Shown in pieces: positions 1 through 8,606 of a stretch of 64,000 nt of DNA. Numbering within the stretch: the first letter of the stretch is position 1; every line of letters begins with the position of its first letter. The stretch spans positions 84,812 to 148,811 of the forward strand of contig JAWLHA010000002.1 of assembly GCA_041690535.1 (NCBI GenBank), written 5' to 3'. A model generated the notes under the pieces. The model searched no databases. It saw only the letters and a list, made by a program, of their open reading frames with translations, and was not told where the DNA came from. This stretch comes from JAWLHA01 sp041690535 (GTDB lineage: Bacteria; Pseudomonadota; Gammaproteobacteria; Thiohalomonadales; Thiohalomonadaceae). Both the position numbers and the translations under genes were made by a program.

Positions 1-976
1 GGTTGCCCCGCAGCCCGGACGTCGTGAAATTGCAGGAGCCAATCCCGGTGACAACCCGGCGCCTTGGATATTCGATGCGGATCATCTTGGCATGGCGAAA
101 CCGGCCGTCCCGCTCGTCATCCCAGCGACTGATGGTGACCGCCCCCTCCCGACCCACAGTAGCGGCCTCATCCGCAGCAAGGCCGGTTCGGTCGCGTCTC
201 GTTGTCAGGGCCGGAATCAGTTCCCAGGCCAGCGAGCCGAATCGCTCCACATTTGCCGCGACCTCACTCCAGTAGGGTGAGGCGAAGCAGATCCGTCGGG
301 GTTGCTCCCCGCCGTAATACGTGTCGATAAATTCCTGGAGTCCGGCGTATTCGGTGGAGAAGTAGAGCGCATGCGCCTCCAATTCTCTCCAGTCGCGCCC
401 CTCCGGATCCAGGGCCGCGGTGCGCCGTTCGTTCATCTCCCCCATGAGCTCCCTGATCTGCGCGATGGGGTGGCCCTTGTTTCTGCCGAGCTTGAGCTGG
501 CTCGCTACCCAGCGCAGAAACTCGTCGGTCGCCTGCCAGGGTTGCTGCGGCTTCGCGTGGATCCATACATCGGCGAAGCCCTCGACATTCAATCCCCAGC
601 CGGAGAGGCTGAGGTTACTCGATGCCGCCGAGATGTAGAGCCACAATCTCTCGTCCCGCCACCCCACGAGGATGATGTTCTTGGGGTGAAAGAAAGCGCC
701 AGGCAACCGGACGGGGTAAGCGGTGTACCGGTAGTCGTCGACCCCGGCGCGCGCCACACTGGCATCGAAGCAGACGCCCACCGGGGTCCTCGCCAGCCCA
801 TCATGAACCGCTCTGCGCCGCACGGCCCGGGAAGCCCCGACTTCAACTCCGAAGAGCACAGGAAGCACGTTTTCTTCGAAGAACTCCGGGTCGAAATTGA
901 ACGTGGTGAAGAGCGCAGCTTCGATCTCATCGAACTCCTGCACTACCTCCTGAAGGCGCTCTCGGATATTAGGCAT
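1..976 (-). CDS. PLD-like nuclease-fold protein (3' part cut by window edge)
   Basis: The minus strand is open from ATG at 976 to the window edge (325 codons, no stop seen). I translated it directly. Two HxK-type phospholipase D motifs are visible: HPKNIILVG near residue 97 followed by SAASSNLSLSGW, and RHAKMIRIE followed by GSCNFTTSG at the far end. The Asp of the classical HKD motif is not obvious. PLD-fold proteins in defence loci are usually nucleases; that role is inferred here. The ATG lies inside the last codons of the upstream 408-aa gene (8-bp overlap, ATGCCTAA), so the two are almost certainly translationally coupled. The C-terminus and any downstream partner, for example a helicase, lie outside the window. 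Confidence 0.8.
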   Translation of the reverse strand, partial: MPNIRERLQEVVQEFDEIEAALFTTFNFDPEFFEENVLPVLFGVEVGASRAVRRRAVHDGLARTPVGVCFDASVARAGVDDYRYTAYPVRLPGAFFHPKNIILVGWRDERLWLYISAASSNLSLSGWGLNVEGFADVWIHAKPQQPWQATDEFLRWVASQLKLGRNKGHPIAQIRELMGEMNERRTAALDPEGRDWRELEAHALYFSTEYAGLQEFIDTYYGGEQPRRICFASPYWSEVAANVERFGSLAWELIPALTTRRDRTGLAADEAATVGREGAVTISRWDDERDGRFRHAKMIRIEYPRRRVVTGIGSCNFTTSGLRGN

Positions 977-2195
977 CGTCGTGCACCCCCTTGATGATCT
1001 GCCGGCTCAGGCGCCAGAGGGCAGTGAGATAGTAGTCGTTGCGCCAAGCGGTTGCCGGGTGCAACTCACCTTTATTGGGCGCCTCCATTGGGACCCGCAC
1101 CTCAAGCCTGTTTCCTTCATTGAGCAGGACCCAAGGGCCGGCACTGCGCGCCTCGGAGATCTGCCGATGGGTCTCCAGCAGGGAGGCGATAAATGAAGCC
1201 TTGCTGGCGAGATCGAGTTCCGCATAAAGGGCTTGGCGCTTCTGCCCCGTACCCTCATACGGGCCTGAATCTCGGAAGGCCACTTGGGCTCCCCGCAATG
1301 CATCCAAGTCCACCGGCAAAGCGTATGCCGCCTCGCTAAGCGGGAGGCCGGAATTGGCGCAGAGCCATTCGAAGCTCGCCTCAAGCGGCGCGAGCCAGCG
1401 TTCACAGCGAACGAGTTGCTCGAAGGTCTTTCGGTAGTCCGGTAGCTGATCACTGAATTGGGACAGCAAGGAGTGATGTTGCCAGCTGTCTAGCTCTGCC
1501 AGTCGCGTGGTCAGCGCCGCAGTGAGTGGGCGCCCGGCAGGCTGCATTAGCGGCTCCAACAGCACCGTCTCAAGCGGGGGCTTAGCAATCATCTTCGCCA
1601 GTGCCGTGGCCAACAACCCGCTCTTGCCGCCACGCAGTGGGACGACCTTCTTAGGTGAGGCCATAGCCTCTCCCACCGCCTTGAACAGGTGCTCGCGAGC
1701 GCGCGCCTCAAGCACCCTCTCCATTTTCGCGGCGATAATTTCAGTGACACGATGAGTCTCGAGGTCGAGTAGGCCCGCCCGCTCCGCCGCACCGCGATAA
1801 ATAATCCAGGTGCCCGAGGCGAGCTGACCATAGGCGAGATGGAAATCGCGATCGAGCGAGATCACGAGGTCCTTCTGCCCTCCTTTCAGCCTTCGGCGTC
1901 CCGGTAATGGCCAATGCTCGTTCACAGCGTAGGCACACCGGGCAATCGCTTGTTCCATTAACACGTAGAAATTTCGGATCTGGCCGTCCTTTGCCTTGTA
2001 CCTGCGCTGGAACTCTGGCCAGAGGCCGAAGATGGTCAGCAGCACCTGAAATCCTTCCAGGCGACTGCTCTGAGCCGTCAGATGGGGCACCAGATCGCGT
2101 GCCCGAGTGGTCCAGATGGGTTGCAGCCCGAGTGGGTCACGGCCGATTGATGGCCGGAGGAGCTCGTGATCGTAGTCTGAGAAGAATAAGGCCAT
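969..2195 (-). CDS. Unknown 408-aa protein coupled to the PLD-like gene
   Basis: A 408-residue soluble protein with no signal peptide or membrane segment. The N-terminus (MALFFSDYDHELLRPSIG, then GLQPIWTTRARDLVPHL) faintly recalls DUF6361-type proteins that accompany PLD proteins and helicases, but I cannot confirm membership. Residues around 170-250 are rich in Lys, Ala and Leu. It ends in TAA overlapping the ATG of the PLD-like gene, so the pair forms one operon with this gene first. No catalytic motif is recognisable. A defence role is inferred only from the partner and the island setting. Confidence 0.75.
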   Translation of the reverse strand: MALFFSDYDHELLRPSIGRDPLGLQPIWTTRARDLVPHLTAQSSRLEGFQVLLTIFGLWPEFQRRYKAKDGQIRNFYVLMEQAIARCAYAVNEHWPLPGRRRLKGGQKDLVISLDRDFHLAYGQLASGTWIIYRGAAERAGLLDLETHRVTEIIAAKMERVLEARAREHLFKAVGEAMASPKKVVPLRGGKSGLLATALAKMIAKPPLETVLLEPLMQPAGRPLTAALTTRLAELDSWQHHSLLSQFSDQLPDYRKTFEQLVRCERWLAPLEASFEWLCANSGLPLSEAAYALPVDLDALRGAQVAFRDSGPYEGTGQKRQALYAELDLASKASFIASLLETHRQISEARSAGPWVLLNEGNRLEVRVPMEAPNKGELHPATAWRNDYYLTALWRLSRQIIKGVHDDA

Positions 2196-2569
2196 GTTCT
2201 TAACTTAAGTCGTGCTTGGGAAACGCCGAGACCGAATGGCAGCTTCTGCCTCCTGTAGGTGGGACGCGTTGGCCATTAACAACTAGAGACACGCCCTTCC
2301 CCGATTAGAAGTCTGAATGGTTACGTGGAGCCGGTGCAAACCCTCGAAGCGGAGCTTGTATATAGAGAAAACCGCGGCGACTGTCGAAAAAGGTTGACAC
2401 AGAGTTTTGAACACCCTCACGTTCCGCGCCAATTGTCGAACGTTGCGCAGCTCTGCCATGCTCGCCGGCACAGGTGCGGCTTTTTCAGCAGGCTTATGGA
2501 TAGCACTACGCAGAGTCCACTACACAACTAGCCGCTTTGGCGTAGTAGATTGTAATAGCCAGTGCATTC
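2196..2569. other. Intergenic region without a convincing gene
   Basis: About 370 bp separate two minus-strand operons. It should hold the promoter of the 408-aa/PLD operon and the end of the GreA-like operon. I see no convincing ORF, terminator hairpin or strong minus-strand promoter. A plus-strand TTGACA at 2394 has no matching -10 box. Confidence 0.5.
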
Positions 2570-3076
2570 TCAGGCAATTTCCACCACGTAGCAGTCCTCA
2601 ACATCAGACGTGGCTCCGAATTCCGGATAGTCTCCCTCTGCAAGCCCTACGAATGGTGCTATAACTGGTGCCTCCGGGGTTACACAGAGCGCGTCTTCCT
2701 CTCCGATGGTCACTCTTCCTCCGGCGCCGCCGGGTACTACAAAGTAAACTCGGCTTTTCGGCCACGCATCGTTATGGATCTTGACGCGCGCACCAATCTC
2801 GACCAGCTCAAACGCACCAGCGTCCAAGCGTTTGATCAGATCATTACAAGCAGCGACTGACGCTTCGAGTTGCATCGCTCGCAGCTTCTGCGCCTCCGCT
2901 AGATACTGAGCCTCTTCCTTGAAGGTGTCGTACCGGCTCTGCATCGCGCCTACATGCGAGTTCGCTTCTGCCTGCGCATCACGGGCAGACTCATGAGCTG
3001 CCCTCAGCATACCCATCAACTTCTCCCGAATATCTAGGATTACCGACTTCTTATCTTCACTGATGCTCAATCTCAA
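2570..3076 (-). CDS. GreA/GreB-like protein with N-terminal coiled coil
   Basis: 168 residues. Residues about 15-85 form a charged helical stretch predicted to be a coiled coil. The C-terminal half (VEIGARVKIHND, SRVYFVVPGGAGG, then VTPEAPVIAPFVGLAEGD) matches the layout of the GreA/GreB C-terminal domain, in which an IS.xSPLGxALLGxxxGD segment closes the domain. Gre factors enter the RNA polymerase secondary channel through the coiled-coil tip; whether this one does is inference. The start is a TTG, either 3076 or 3070. AGGAG sits 9 nt before the 3070 TTG, which favours the shorter form. It overlaps the end of the radical SAM gene, so it is third in a three-gene operon. Confidence 0.7.
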   Translation of the reverse strand: MRLSISEDKKSVILDIREKLMGMLRAAHESARDAQAEANSHVGAMQSRYDTFKEEAQYLAEAQKLRAMQLEASVAACNDLIKRLDAGAFELVEIGARVKIHNDAWPKSRVYFVVPGGAGGRVTIGEEDALCVTPEAPVIAPFVGLAEGDYPEFGATSDVEDCYVVEIA

Positions 3077-4049
3077 TTACTCCTGAGCGATCTGGGAACT
3101 TAAAGCCTCGGCCTTGCTTAAGACACCAAGAAGCGACAGAGTCCGGAAAGCCGCAATTGAAGTTGCAGCGTCCCTCAAGGACTAAACGCAGAGGTATGCG
3201 ACTGATGCAAGACTGGATCTCTTCTTCCCGTCCAAATTCACTTGGCATAATAAATCTATCGCTATCATAAGCGTGATATGCGATATCGCCTCTAAGGTAA
3301 CAAAGAGATGCACTGCCGTCGGGGAAAACTCTGAAGTAGTCGCCGTACCCCTCTAGACAGTTGGGCCGTCGCACGCATGTTTCGCATACAGCGTTTCTCT
3401 TTCGTGCAGATGCCTTTATCTTATACTCGAGCGAGCCACCGCCAGGGGTCCGGAATCGCGCGCGCGACCGCCTACCACTGTCCTGTAACTCTTCCTGTGG
3501 CCTGAGGAAGCCGGTATTCTGGAAGGCGGCCTCAACTGCCTCCTCCGGAGATATATAGAATCGCTCGTACTGCCCAGCCGAATCTGACGTCCAGTACAGG
3601 TCAAGCAGCTTCAAGCGCAAGCGGTACTCGTCTATAAACGCGGCTTGCTCTCGCAGATCATCAATGAACCCTCGGAGCAGGACACGATTAATTGACATAT
3701 TTATCGAACAATCAGTAGCCGCTCTTAGCCCCTCCAGGAAACGGTCAAGTACTCCGCCCCCGGTGATCCGGTAATAGACGTCCGGGTCCATGGAGTGCCA
3801 ACTCAACCTCAGCAAATCCAGTCCTGCCGCCGCCAGATCAGGCGCGTACTTCGACAAAGTACTCCCGTTGCTAGTCATCGATACGTGGAAGCCAAGCTCC
3901 TTCAGCGTCCTTACGACTGTGCCAACTCTAGCCCCACCATCCCTCCACAGCATCGGCTCGAGAGCAGCCACTTCGACCTGCATCAGGCCACCGCTGCTCT
4001 TCCACCACTGCGCCGCGCTGGAGATCTTCGCCAAGCTCAGCCTATTCAT
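3057..4049 (-). CDS. MoaA-like radical SAM protein with Fe-S motif at the C-terminus
   Basis: 330 residues. The N-terminus starts where a MoaA-type protein would be just past its CxxxCxxC motif: LSLAKI, a degenerate GGEP equivalent (ALEPML, residue 29), TSNGSTL (60), then LSWHSMDPDVYYRITGG (83-99). A Cys group at 222, 225, 231 and 250, followed by a PDGSASLCY-type segment, looks like a Twitch/SPASM auxiliary cluster. The segment GRCNFNCGF, typical of the start of a radical SAM domain, is at the extreme C-terminus (Cys 295 and 299), where the usual third Cys is Pro and the next Cys is 309. The ATG overlaps the kinase stop as ATGA, so the N-terminus is well fixed. Activity and substrate are unknown. 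Confidence 0.75.
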   Translation of the reverse strand: MNRLSLAKISSAAQWWKSSGGLMQVEVAALEPMLWRDGGARVGTVVRTLKELGFHVSMTSNGSTLSKYAPDLAAAGLDLLRLSWHSMDPDVYYRITGGGVLDRFLEGLRAATDCSINMSINRVLLRGFIDDLREQAAFIDEYRLRLKLLDLYWTSDSAGQYERFYISPEEAVEAAFQNTGFLRPQEELQDSGRRSRARFRTPGGGSLEYKIKASARKRNAVCETCVRRPNCLEGYGDYFRVFPDGSASLCYLRGDIAYHAYDSDRFIMPSEFGREEEIQSCISRIPLRLVLEGRCNFNCGFPDSVASWCLKQGRGFKFPDRSGVIEIEHQ

Positions 4050-4636
4050 CGGCCTTGAAGTCCCAACTCCATCACTATGGTGGAACAGACTTCCTCAGGG
4101 GTCATATCACTCGTGTCGACGTTGATCAGCCCAGGCATGCGTAGAAACCGCTCCCTTGCGGAGTCTATTGCAATCCAATCATGGTCATTCCGGTTGACGA
4201 CATTGGTGCGCCGCTCTCTCTCGGCTATGCGTTGTCGAGCGATATCATCCCGGACGGTCAAGAGAAAGCTATAGTCGGGCAAGCGAATTTGCGGGAACAC
4301 CGCAGCCATGTCGACAGGAAGCTCTGCACCTTCTGGCCACTGGTAGGCGAGTGTGGAATGTATGTAACGATCGCACACGACATGGCCGCGACACAACAGA
4401 TCTTCTATTTCCTGCTGCTGCCATCTCATGGCATGAACATAGAATTTAAGTTTATTTTCTCTTCCCCCACTTTTCTCGACCGCAGCGCGCTCTTCTTCAA
4501 GTGCTTTGCTGGGCGTCTCGATATGGGTCCCACCCAGATGACGCGCAAGCAACGCGACGACAGAAGATTTACCCGCCCCATCGATCCCTTCCAAGGTGAT
4601 GAAAAGGTTTCTATGAGCATCCGTAACTCGAGTCAC
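4046..4636 (-). CDS. Thymidylate-kinase-family nucleotide kinase
   Basis: 196 residues from a GTG start preceded by GGGGGA; a TTG 36 nt further upstream is also possible. It has the TMK P-loop EGIDGAGKSS (16-25), the DRYIHSTLAYQ segment (89-99) and a lid-like RQRIAERERR stretch, so it should phosphorylate a nucleoside monophosphate. It is diverged from housekeeping Tmk and lies in an operon with a radical SAM protein, which suggests it supplies or processes a nucleotide for that enzyme. Nucleotide kinases are known neighbours of prokaryotic viperins, but this radical SAM partner looks MoaA-like rather than viperin-like. Confidence 0.8.
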   Translation of the reverse strand: MTRVTDAHRNLFITLEGIDGAGKSSVVALLARHLGGTHIETPSKALEEERAAVEKSGGRENKLKFYVHAMRWQQQEIEDLLCRGHVVCDRYIHSTLAYQWPEGAELPVDMAAVFPQIRLPDYSFLLTVRDDIARQRIAERERRTNVVNRNDHDWIAIDSARERFLRMPGLINVDTSDMTPEEVCSTIVMELGLQGR

Positions 4637-5016
4637 GATTTGACATCCCCCAAATCTTATACCCAACACCAAAGGTGCAATAGAACAGCCCGCCCCCGCA
4701 GCGGACCTGATTATTTAAGTTCTCCAGCAACCGCGCTCTTCGCAGCAGAGCAGGATTGACAATCAGCCGGTCATAGCCGCCCTCATGCCGCCATTCCCGC
4801 GTCACTCACACTTTCCACCTTTCTCGCGTACAGCGAGGCAGACAGTCACAGTCTGCACGCCAGTGCGTCGCAGGCGTGAGAACAATGACGGACAGCCAAC
4901 TGGCAGCACGAATCGGTTTCTCGGTTACGTTTACCCTCGGCGAAATCATCCCTGATGTCCCGCGCTCCACGGCACCTCGTAGGCCCGGCCTGGTCTTCCT
5001 GCTTCTCAGGATCATG
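4637..5016. other. Intergenic region between two operons
   Basis: About 380 bp between the end of the five-gene helicase operon and the start of the kinase/radical SAM operon. It should hold the kinase promoter. Short inverted segments occur around 4835-4880 (for example GTCACAGTCTG and CAGGCGTGAG), but I cannot call a clean terminator. No credible gene is present. Confidence 0.45.
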
Positions 5017-5607
5017 TCAGCGTGTTTTAGTAAAGCTAACGGGCCACCCATTTAACTGAGCAGAACCATCCGACTTAAATCGTATTTCGATGCTCGGCGC
5101 CCCTGCCGGGTCCCGCTCAATACGATGGTCGTACCGTGCGGACAGGTAGTGAAAACGCTGGTTCTGCGAGCCGACCCAGTTCCTGTGCTGTTCGGGGCGT
5201 TCCGCCATATACGGTCCGTCCACGAGCACGTCCGTATGCGTGAGCAACTCCGATACCCCAGGCAGGGCCAGCGCAGTCAGTTCCTCATGCGTATAGCCGG
5301 TGAATACGAGAACGGAGAGACCAAGGTCTTGGCAGCCGGCAGCGACCCGAGCCAACCCCTGGGCCTGTAGCATCGGCTCACCGCCTAACAACGTAACCCC
5401 CTCTAGCGCAAACCGCTGCTGTGCTGCCGCCAGTTGCTCAACAACAGTGTCGGCGGCGACCAGCTCCCGCTCGACAATGGGCAAGTAGCGCGCGTTGCAG
5501 CAACCGGCGCAGCGCTTGTCGCAACCCTGAACCCACAGTGCGGCGCGTCGGCCTGGCCCTTCTGCGTCGGTACACGACACCATGGCAGCGAGATTTAGCC
5601 ACGCCAT
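5017..5607 (-). CDS. NrdG/PflA-like 4Fe-4S radical SAM activating protein
   Basis: 196 residues. The radical SAM cluster motif is CX3CX2C at Cys29, 33 and 36 (CDKRCAGC), as in anaerobic ribonucleotide reductase activase (CX3CX2C) and pyruvate formate-lyase activase. TLLGGEPMLQ near residue 95 is the GGE motif, and VFTGYTHEEL is typical of NrdG-like proteins. Such enzymes usually install a glycyl radical in a partner, but no glycyl-radical enzyme with an RVxGY loop is encoded nearby. It is last in a five-gene operon, 10 bp after the AAA+ gene. The substrate is unknown. Confidence 0.85.
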   Translation of the reverse strand: MAWLNLAAMVSCTDAEGPGRRAALWVQGCDKRCAGCCNARYLPIVERELVAADTVVEQLAAAQQRFALEGVTLLGGEPMLQAQGLARVAAGCQDLGLSVLVFTGYTHEELTALALPGVSELLTHTDVLVDGPYMAERPEQHRNWVGSQNQRFHYLSARYDHRIERDPAGAPSIEIRFKSDGSAQLNGWPVSFTKTR

Positions 5608-5617
5608 GCTTAGATGC

Positions 5618-7477
5618 TTAGCTCAATTCGAAGTCGAATTCGGCCAAGGAGCCCGCCTGTACAACCTCCAGAACCTTTCCGCGGGCCTGAGCCCCCCCAC
5701 TCACCTCTTCAAATAAGAAATGCGCCAGCGGACTGTAGAGTCGATCGGCCAACGCCGTGGCGACGCCGCGCCCGCCAGTACTCGAGTCCGCAGTCGCCAC
5801 GATCGCCCGTAACGCGCGGTTCTCGTCTTGAAAGCGCAGCCCTTCGATGCCGTGCTTCTCCAAAAGCATATGGCGTACAGGCTCGAGCTTCGCCCGCGCA
5901 ATTGCGACAAGGAAGCTCTCATCAGTGACGAAGTTGAAAGGAATAATGTTGTTGGCGCCGATGCGTCCGAGTAGTTCCGGCCGCTCGAGCTTCTCGACGA
6001 AGTGGCTGCGGACGCGCTCCACGAACGCTTTCCGCACGCTGACCGGATCTCCTTGATGCACGACCGCCGCGCCGATATTGGAGGTAAAAATGATAACCGT
6101 CTCGGCAAAGGAGACCGTCTCACCCTTGCCGTCCGTTAAACGACCGTCCTCGAGAATCTGGAGGAACTTGTCGAGAATGCGCGGATGGGCCTTCTCGATC
6201 TCGTCAAAGAGGATCACTGAGAAGGGGCGCTGCTTAACAGCATTGGTCAATTGTCCCCCCTCCTCATAGCCAACGTAGCCTGGCGGGGCACCGACGAGGC
6301 GCTGATCCGCATGCTCGTGATTGAACTCTGACATGTCGAAACGCATGCAGGCGTCTTCGTCCCCGAAGAGGAATTCGGCGAGCGCCTTGGCTAGCTCTGT
6401 CTTTCCCACACCTGTCGGTCCGACAAAGAACAGCACCCCTTTTGGCATCCGCTGCGTGCGCGAGTGCTGGAGCCCAGACACACCGGTATAGGCACGCAAC
6501 AGCATTTGATCGACGGCCGCAATTGCCGTGTCCTGCCCCTTTACCCGGCGGCCGAGGCTCGTAACGGTGGTACGCAGTTTGTCGCGGTTTAGGTTTTCCC
6601 AGGGACTATCTCGCTCACCGTAGCGGTAGAGGTTCACAAGCGCCTCGGGGGAGAGCCGAGGGCTCTGCCGGGACAGTCGCGCAGCTTGATGGACGTCACG
6701 CAGGGTGAATCCGTCCAGGGCATCGGTGAAATCCGCCAACTCCCGGGTGTGGGGCTGAATCGGCGGCTCGACATTAAAGACGTTGGATAACTGCAGGAGC
6801 GCGGCCTCGCGCTCGACCCGCGAGGGCAACGGGATAATGATGTCTTTGAACAGCGGGTTGTGCTGATACAGCGCTGGCGGTAAGTTCGCCAAGCCCTGGC
6901 AAACTAGAACCATGAGATTGTTTGGCCGCTCAATCTCCTGATAGACGGTAGAGACGGGCGCATCGCGCGCCGCCTTGCCCATCAGCAGCAGCCAAGCGCG
7001 CTCAGTCTCGCTGAGCGCGTTGACACTACCAAAAAGGTAGTTCGACCAGTCGAGGACGAACGCCACCGGCTCCGGTCCCGGCTGATGAAGATGGTGGGCC
7101 AGCACCGCAAAGAAATCCAGAGGGTCGGCAACCACAGGCCCTGGCCCGGTGACGGAAGCCGCGGCGGCAGGGGCTGGCTCGGGCCCAAGATCGTACGCTT
7201 CTCCTTCCACAGCGGCTGCAGCGGGAACGGTGAAGGCCTGTAGGTGGCGCCAAATCTCTGGATCTACGCCGGATACACCGGCGACACGATCCCACAACAC
7301 AACGTGGCGAAACCCCCGCTCCTTGAGCAGCGAGGTCACCATATCCATGGTGGGTAGCCACCGCCCTGTCTTTGGATCAACAACCAGATCGACGATGTTC
7401 CCATGCAAGATGATGCCGCGCCGGATACCGCTCTCCCGGTAGAACGACTCAGCCCAAGCAGCTCGCTTCCTACTCAC
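5618..7477 (-). CDS. ClpB/ClpA-like AAA+ protein with degenerate N-terminal ATPase half
   Basis: 619 residues. The N-terminal ~300 residues look like an AAA-type domain without a Walker A; they carry VLDWSNYLFGS and RPNNLMVLV around residues 140-190. The C-terminal half is a canonical ClpB D2-like module: Walker A GPTGVGKT (353-360), pore-type loop GYVGYEEGG (400-408), Walker B VILFDEIEKAHP (421-432) and sensor FTSNIGA. This suggests an ATP-driven unfoldase or remodeller. There is no ClpP-binding loop that I can identify and no peptidase gene nearby. Its ATG overlaps the upstream coiled-coil gene by 4 bp, so tight coupling is expected. Confidence 0.85.
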   Translation of the reverse strand: MSRKRAAWAESFYRESGIRRGIILHGNIVDLVVDPKTGRWLPTMDMVTSLLKERGFRHVVLWDRVAGVSGVDPEIWRHLQAFTVPAAAAVEGEAYDLGPEPAPAAAASVTGPGPVVADPLDFFAVLAHHLHQPGPEPVAFVLDWSNYLFGSVNALSETERAWLLLMGKAARDAPVSTVYQEIERPNNLMVLVCQGLANLPPALYQHNPLFKDIIIPLPSRVEREAALLQLSNVFNVEPPIQPHTRELADFTDALDGFTLRDVHQAARLSRQSPRLSPEALVNLYRYGERDSPWENLNRDKLRTTVTSLGRRVKGQDTAIAAVDQMLLRAYTGVSGLQHSRTQRMPKGVLFFVGPTGVGKTELAKALAEFLFGDEDACMRFDMSEFNHEHADQRLVGAPPGYVGYEEGGQLTNAVKQRPFSVILFDEIEKAHPRILDKFLQILEDGRLTDGKGETVSFAETVIIFTSNIGAAVVHQGDPVSVRKAFVERVRSHFVEKLERPELLGRIGANNIIPFNFVTDESFLVAIARAKLEPVRHMLLEKHGIEGLRFQDENRALRAIVATADSSTGGRGVATALADRLYSPLAHFLFEEVSGGAQARGKVLEVVQAGSLAEFDFELS

Positions 7478-8592
7478 TTTTTGTTCTCCGTGAGATCTCC
7501 GGCCCTGGGTCGGCTGCCCTTTTGAAGATCATCGGGGTTCTCCCATATCACCCGTTCGTCTGAGAGCTTGACACCATAAATATCCTGAAGCCGCGGTAGG
7601 ACAGTCGCGACATCCTTCTTGCAAGCACTGCCTTCATAGCGATCGAAGCTGTAGCGCATGTCGCCCGATAGCTTCACGCGAAATTCGGCCTCGGCTCCCG
7701 CCGGCCGGCGCGCCCGGATCACCACCTCGTCCTGTCCGCCATCGCGCAGTCGCCGGGGTGCCTCGCAGATGAAGCCCGCATCCTGTAGCGACTGACGCAC
7801 CGCCAACACGACCGCTCGCCGACAGCTCTCGTCCACAACCGCATCGTCCAAAGAGCCCGTCGCGGCGGCAAGTCTCTCGGAGAACGCATCTGCCGGCAGG
7901 GTCACGACATTCCCCAACATTGCGCGGATCCCTGGTGTTTGTTCAGGAACTAAGGCGTGTACCGCCTCGACCCGCGCCAGCTCAGCGGCAATGACCTCCT
8001 CTTGGGCTTGTTGTCGGGTGGCCTCCGCTTGCTCGCGTCGAAAGTCGCTGGCCTTCGACTCGTACTCTTGCTGGAGCTCATCGAGCGCCGCCGTCACGGT
8101 CTGGATGGACACGTCGCCATTCTTGGTAAAAAGGCTCTTTCGCAGTGCGGCCAATGCATCAAAGGCTAGGTTGCGGGCGAGCACATCCGGCCACTGTGCG
8201 AGCCGGCTCCGCCACGCCTCCTCCAGGTCCTGTCGCGCCTGCTCCTGAGCCGCCTGCCGTTTGCGCTGATAGGCGATTTCCGCGTCCACGGCCGCGCTTC
8301 GCGCCGCTCGTGCCACATGAGGAAGCCCCTGCACCGCAGCGGCAATCGCCATGCTCTCGGTTCTGGCCGCGGCCGGATCATGCACCAGTAGACTCTCGAT
8401 CCGGTCCAGTCGACGGTCGAGAGCCGCCATCTCGTGCGGGACGTAGCCGTCCAGATCCTGCGCCCGCATATCTGCAAGCAACTGCCGGTAGCGCTCGAGG
8501 TAATGCCCTGTCGTCGCCCGAACGCGGCGCTCGAATTCCTCGTGCCGGCGCCTACGCTCAAGCTCAAATCGCACGTCAACGTGTTGACTCAT
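7474..8592 (-). CDS. Coiled-coil protein of unknown function
   Basis: 372 residues. The first ~210 are strongly helical, rich in Arg, Glu, Ala and Gln (for example ERRRRHEEFERRVRA), and predicted to form a long coiled coil. The C-terminal ~130 residues look globular with beta-rich segments (EVVIRARRPAGAEAEFRVKLS, residues about 285-305). No catalytic motif is seen. It sits between the PIN gene (14-bp gap) and the AAA+ gene (4-bp overlap), so it may be an adaptor or substrate-binding subunit for the AAA+ protein. I do not recognise the family. Confidence 0.75.
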   Translation of the reverse strand: MSQHVDVRFELERRRRHEEFERRVRATTGHYLERYRQLLADMRAQDLDGYVPHEMAALDRRLDRIESLLVHDPAAARTESMAIAAAVQGLPHVARAARSAAVDAEIAYQRKRQAAQEQARQDLEEAWRSRLAQWPDVLARNLAFDALAALRKSLFTKNGDVSIQTVTAALDELQQEYESKASDFRREQAEATRQQAQEEVIAAELARVEAVHALVPEQTPGIRAMLGNVVTLPADAFSERLAAATGSLDDAVVDESCRRAVVLAVRQSLQDAGFICEAPRRLRDGGQDEVVIRARRPAGAEAEFRVKLSGDMRYSFDRYEGSACKKDVATVLPRLQDIYGVKLSDERVIWENPDDLQKGSRPRAGDLTENKK

Positions 8593-8606
8593 TGCAAAGG
8601 CCTCAT

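Noticed and set aside
302..994. Plus-strand ORF of 230 aa at the left end
   Set aside because: It is the shadow of the minus-strand PLD-like gene, whose translation has recognisable motifs.
3057..4636. Prokaryotic viperin assignment for the kinase/radical SAM pair
   Set aside because: The radical SAM protein has MoaA-like motifs (LSWHSMDPD...ITGG) and no viperin-type N-terminus.
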